DNA from: Tipula vernalis
Lineage: Eukaryota > Arthropoda > Insecta > Diptera > Tipulidae
Reading direction: 5' to 3'
Assembly: GCA_958295665.1 (NCBI GenBank)
Contig: OY282559.1
Span: forward strand, 126,951,605 to 127,015,604
DNA: 64,000 nt
Shown here piece after piece: positions 59,891 through 64,000 of this stretch. Every line of letters begins with the position of its first letter. Within the stretch, counting starts at the first letter, position 1. The position numbers and the translations under genes are program-made. The notes under the pieces are model-generated. The model had not been told where the DNA came from, searched no databases, and saw only the letters and a program-made list of their open reading frames with translations.

Positions 59891-60574
59891 TTTTTGTTTA
59901 TGTTTGCGATAAAACGCGGCAATTTTTAAATCGGAAAAATATTTTAGTTATTTTGTTGTTTAATGCTTTATTATTTATTATTATTAATGGAATAACAGTT
60001 TTATTTAAATTGAGGTTTTGTTCATTGAACATCTACTCACAAGTACTTGGTAAATAAAGGTTTTTTTTTACTTTGAATGTTATTGCTTTTTACCAAAAAG
60101 TATCCATTTTTGATTTTAAAAAACAAATGTACGATACGTAGAGATAAATAAATGAGCGAAGAGTTTATCATTGGTGTCGTTTAGTGCTGTCACCTTTTGA
60201 AAAACGTAAAGTACTTTCGTTCAACTTTAGTAGTGACAACTAGTGGCAAACGTACTTACCATTATATTACTTTCGCTAGCTCTACCACCTTTTGGAAAAC
60301 TCTGTTTTTTTTTGTTGTCAGTTTTATAATACCAAACTTGTGCTACAGCACAAGCCATTACACAAACAGTCAAAACAATCAGTCAGCCGCCATTTTAACC
60401 TGTCAAATTGTCAAATGTTGGATGAGAATCGGCTTTCTACAATAAATGAAGACATTATTTTAATTAATAATAACTTGAATGATGATGATGAAAATTCAAC
60501 AAATTATCTGAGTGATATGAGGACCATTTGTATATATGTAGTGGTTTAGATAGGTTTTTCTCAAATTTAGAGAC

Positions 60575-61660
60575 ATTGCCAGAATGATTTGTATCGGATA
60601 TCAATATTGATGGTGTCCTAATCACCAGAAACAATTTAAGTTGTTTCTGGTTATTTTTATGTCGTATTTGTAGCATCAGCCCTCGTAAAATTTTTGTTTT
60701 TGGAGTTTATCATGGTTTTAATAAACCATAAAAATGTTAACAGTTTCCTTCGATCACTAGTTCATGAGATAAAAACCTTAACGTCCTCAGGGTTAAACTG
60801 TAAACAAGAAATATATCTTTTACACATCAGAGCATTTGTTTGTGATGCACCAGCAAGAGCATCCATTTTAAGGATTGAACCCCATAATGAATATTTCGGT
60901 TGCCCAAGGTGTTACGAAAAAGGCTATTTCATTAAAAACCGTATGACTTATCCCTTAAACAACTCTAAACTTTGTACTAATGACTCGTTCAGATCCAAAG
61001 AAAATAAACACCACCATAAAGAAACAACAATTTTAGAAGAATTGGCTATAGATATGATTGGAGATTTTCCTTTGGATTATCTCCATTTGTTAGGTTTAGA
61101 AATTGTGAAGAGACTCTTGAAGATGGAAACTTCTGAAATAACGTCTGCTTTGATTCCAAGTTGTGATCAGTCTACAATTTGACAAAGATTAGTATTACTT
61201 TCACAAACACAACCTTCAGATTTTCAAAAAAGGATTGGGCCATTTTCAGAACTTTCGTATTTTAAACGATTTAAATTCCATGTATTTGTACCGAATTCAA
61301 GGCCTTTTGTTATGAAAAATATTTTATCATTGCCGAAATACTTTTTACATCTGCATGTAGGAATATTGATCCATTGCTGCCATCCAATATATTCAAAAAC
61401 AAAATTTAATATTGCAGCAATATTTTAAAACAATTTGTCACAGGAGTAATCCGAATTATAATTATTTAACCTACAACATGCATTGTATTACGCATTTAGT
61501 AGAAGACGTAAATAAGTATGGGAAGTTAAATGATTAGTCTGCCTTCGCATTTGATAGTTTTATGTAAAACTTTAAATGCATGTTGTGACAGCCGAACCAA
61601 CTTCTTGCACAAATATGCAACATAATATTTGAAATAAACAATCTAAAAGATACAAAATCA
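60575..61660 (+). pseudogene. CACTA/tnp2-like transposase fragment
   Basis: 60595-60725 reads INIDGVLITRNNLSCFWLF then SPRKIFVFGVYHGFNKP. A frame change near 60728 leads to NVNSFLRSLVHEIKTLTSSG, then AFVCDAPARASILRI with the probable first catalytic Asp, HNEYFGCPRCYEKGYF (Cys pair), RMTYPLNN, DMIGDFPLDYLHLLGLEIVK. After a TGA at 61180 the same frame continues SDFQKRIGPFSELSYFKRF to about 61426. A further shift gives NMHCITHLVEDVNKYGKLND. The ordered DG, CDAPA, GC..C, LDYMH and NxH..HL..DV blocks match the tnp2/transposase-21 family of CACTA (EnSpm) elements, which insects also carry. No termini found. Confidence 0.75.
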
Positions 61661-61970
61661 GCATCGACAGCTACAAAATAACCTATATTAAAAAAAAAGG
61701 AAATCAATTGTGAAGGAAAAATAATTTATAAGAAAATTATTTGAAAAAATGTCGTAATTGATAATGGAAGTAAAAATTACTACATTTTAATGAAAATAAA
61801 GAAATTATTAATTTTGAATATGCGGCACTAACGGCTACAATGATATACGAGTAAGTGGCTTTAAATTAAAAAATCCGTGCAATTTTTATGAAATGCCCAT
61901 AGAGTCCAGGAAGTTTAATATTTAAAAATGTGATTTATATGAAGGGGAAATTTTTTTTTGCGATAGCAAC
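61661..61970. other. A/T-rich stretch, nothing recognised
   Basis: No gene or element end. Confidence 0.5.
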
Positions 61971-61971
61971 C

Positions 61972-62510
61972 TCAGCAGCTACCAGTAGCAAGCCATTGCG
62001 GTTTTAATTCACTTATAGCGCAAATTTTTGATCGCCTTCTTAACAAAGTTAAATGGTAAGGAAACAACCAGATCGGCAACGATAAATTTAAACCCGCAGC
62101 CCCGGCTTTTGCTACAGAATCAGCAATATCATTGCCCTCAATCCCACAATGGGCAGGAACCCACATGATCGTCACTCTATTACTTGAACAGAGAAGATCT
62201 ATAAAGTATTTACAGTCCTTAAGAAATTTTGACACAGTCAAGGGATTAGCCAGCGAATTCAGCACAGAAAGGATGTCTGTACAGAAAACAAAGTTTTTAT
62301 CTGTAACAGCGAGCTTAAATGCCACAATTACACCGAGCGTAAGAGCAACTGCTTCCGCTTTAAAAACAGTGCAGTACCTACCCAGGCAACCTGACAAATT
62401 CACATCAAACTTAAAGCAGTACACTCCATAACCAGAACTATTGACGGTGCGAGAGCCATCAGAAAAGAAGACTATCGACTCCTGCAAGTTCTCAAGAAAA
62501 TCCGGTGATC
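61972..62510 (-). pseudogene. LINE RNase H domain, minus strand
   Basis: Open minus-strand frame carrying a type I RNase H: VFFSDGSRTVNSSGYGVY (first Asp), FKAEAVALTLG (Glu), FVFCTDILSVLNSL (second Asp), TIMWVPAHCGIEGNDIADSV (His and last Asp). All catalytic residues are present. Among LINEs this domain follows RT in the I, R1 and LOA groups. The frame runs through from the mariner on the right, but residues encoded beyond 62510 are antisense to the mariner and not part of the domain. RT is not next to it, so it is an isolated fragment. Confidence 0.85.
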
Positions 62511-62512
62511 TA

Positions 62513-63519
62513 TTGGGTGTGTGAATATGACTCCGCCCTTTCTCAATTGGTGTCGTTATTTTTACTGCGCATGCTCCATCGAATACAAAAAGAGCATGGA
62601 AAACCAAATAAAAAATTTGAAGATACTGAATTGGAAACGTTATTGGCTGAAGATTCTTCTCAAACACAATCAGAATTGGCTGTAGCATTAAATGTTGATC
62701 GATCAACTGTTGCAAAACGTTTACAAACAATCGGAATGGTTCAAAAAGCTAACAACTGGGTTCCACATGAATTAAAAGAAAGAGACCTCGAACGTCGAAA
62801 AACCATTTATGAAATACTTATTCAAAGACAACAAATAAAAGGTTCTCTGCATCGGATAGTTACTGGAAATGAAAAATGGATTTGTTATGAGAATCCCAAA
62901 CGCCAAAAATCTTGGGTGAAGCGTGGTGAAGCTGGTCCATCGCAACCAAAGCGAGGTATCCATTGCAAAATAAGGTTATGCTCTGTATCTGGTGGGATCA
63001 GAAAGGTGTGGTCTATTATGAACTGCTGGAATTAGGTGAAACTAGCAATGGCGATGTGTACCGACGACCACTAATACGTTTGAAGCGAGCTATAGAGTAA
63101 AAACGACCAGAATGGGTGAATAGATACAACAAATTATTTTTTCAGCATGACAATGCAAAACCACATGTGGCAAACGTTGTGAAAAATTATTTACAAGAAC
63201 AGGACTGGGAAGTTCTACCCCACCCGCCGTATTCACCAGACATAGCTCCTTCAGATTACTACTTATTCCGGTCGATGCAGTCGTCTCTTTCTGAACAGCG
63301 GTTCAGTTCTTGCGCAAAGATCGAAAATTGGCCTAATGATTGGATCGCCTTCAAAGACCAAAATTTTTTCAGAGAAGGAATCCGTAAACTGCCTGAACAA
63401 TGGGGGAAAGTTGTAGCTGCAAATGGAGCATACTTTCAATAAATAATTCTTTCATTTTCTAAACAAGCAAATGTGTTTTATGTCAACAAAAAAGGGCGGA
63501 GTCATATTCACACACCCAA
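62513..63519 (+). mobile_element. mariner element, 1007 bp, internally deleted
   Basis: Perfect or near-perfect inverted ends TTGGGTGTGTGAATATGACT at 62513 and the reverse complement ending at 63519, flanked by TA (62511-62512 and 63520-63521). Shorter than the about 1.3 kb usual for the family because the transposase N-terminus is deleted. It sits at the edge of the LINE RNase H fragment. Confidence 0.95.
62575..63442 (+). pseudogene. mariner transposase, broken
   Basis: Starts after a deletion inside the DNA-binding region (FEDTELETLLAEDSSQTQSE, LNVDRSTVAKRLQTIGMV is the second helix-turn-helix), then NWVPHELKERDLERR and HRIVTGNEKWICYENPKRQK. The first catalytic Asp of TGDEKW is here Asn. 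A stop or frame change ends the first part at 63035. The second part (63116-63442) has FFQHDNAKPHVA with the second Asp and YSPDIAPSDYYLF with the third, which is the D,D34D spacing block of mariner, then a TAA at about 63440. The lost first Asp, the N-terminal deletion and the frame change make it inactive. Confidence 0.93.
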
Positions 63520-63521
63520 TA

Positions 63522-64000
63522 TGTCACACGATTTTTTATCCCGCTAATGGATTTAACAAAAACATCACGATCCTTACACAAAACAAATGAATACAATTGC
63601 ATTTCTTCTACGTTTACTACAGGCAGTGAAATGGTAACAAATACAAATTAAATTAAGTTTTCACACAACTTGATTGAAACTTTTTGAATAGTGTACGATA
63701 ACAAAGTACACAAAAAAAACTTGTAAAACATAACAAAATCCTTGAAACAAAAACAAAACATAACAAAAAGCTCAAGCTGAATAAGAATGATTATGATTGA
63801 TTAAGAAAATTTTTTGTTTTCCGTAAATTTTAAGTTCAAAATTTTATCTTTTGAACTTTATTATAAACAAGAGAGAGAGAATGCGCTTAATGAATACCAA
63901 AATTAACAGCACATTTAATTAAAATTCATAACAAATTTTTTTGTTGGATACATATTTTATTGGTTAATGAACTGAAATTAATTTGATAATTAATTGACAA
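63522..64000. other. A/T-rich stretch, nothing recognised
   Basis: No gene seen. A short GA run is near 63870. Confidence 0.5.

Overview
This window looks like repeat-rich nuclear DNA of an insect, most likely a fly. The evidence is the mix of element families (Copia, BEL/Pao, jockey-group LINEs, a Penelope-like element, mariner, hAT, a CACTA/tnp2-like transposase), the very high A+T background, and a polymerase III-type SINE. I found no intact host protein-coding gene. Nearly all recognisable coding sequence belongs to broken transposable elements; species is not determinable from the sequence alone.

Layout. 0.26-1.15 kb: frameshifted cysteine-peptidase-like (ubiquitin-hydrolase-like) ORF, abutting a Copia reverse transcriptase/RNase H fragment (1.15-1.98 kb) and a hAT transposase tail (2.5-2.8 kb). 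3.25-7.44 kb, minus strand: decayed BEL/Pao pol (protease, RT, RNase H, integrase) whose integrase is split by a hAT-like element. 8.88-9.25 kb: tRNA-derived SINE with perfect target-site duplications. 12.2-16.4 kb: a diverged direct duplication flanking a heat-shock-type promoter (15.21-15.25 kb) that has no visible protein gene. 16.46-17.94 kb: Penelope-like remnant enclosed by 53-bp inverted repeats. 18.5-21 kb: TAA-tailed retroelement copies and a tandem repeat. 22.6-25.8 kb: two head-to-head LINE remnants. 30.1-35.3 kb: tandem arrays, one with higher-order structure. 35.4-38.2 kb: foldbacks and a second complete TAA-tailed retroelement. 38.7-45.7 kb: a satellite array invaded by a full-length 4.76-kb jockey-clade LINE carrying three coding lesions. 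49.9-56.9 kb: two TATAAAA heptamer arrays separated by a unique block and a 200-base assembly gap. 57.0-58.35 kb, minus strand: BEL/Pao gag-protease-RT, part of which is duplicated before the gap. 59.25-59.9 kb: long palindrome plus an extra arm. 60.57-61.66 kb: CACTA/tnp2-like transposase pseudogene. 61.97-63.52 kb: LINE RNase H domain next to an internally deleted mariner.

The window reads as a nested-insertion record. In three places an insertion or duplication can be checked inside the window: the 279-bp LINE tail in one of two duplicated blocks, the 255-bp MITE in one of two TAA-tailed elements, and the jockey element inside satellite with the same satellite on both sides. Nothing in the sequence indicates cooperating host genes. 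The least explained item is the orphan heat-shock-like promoter.
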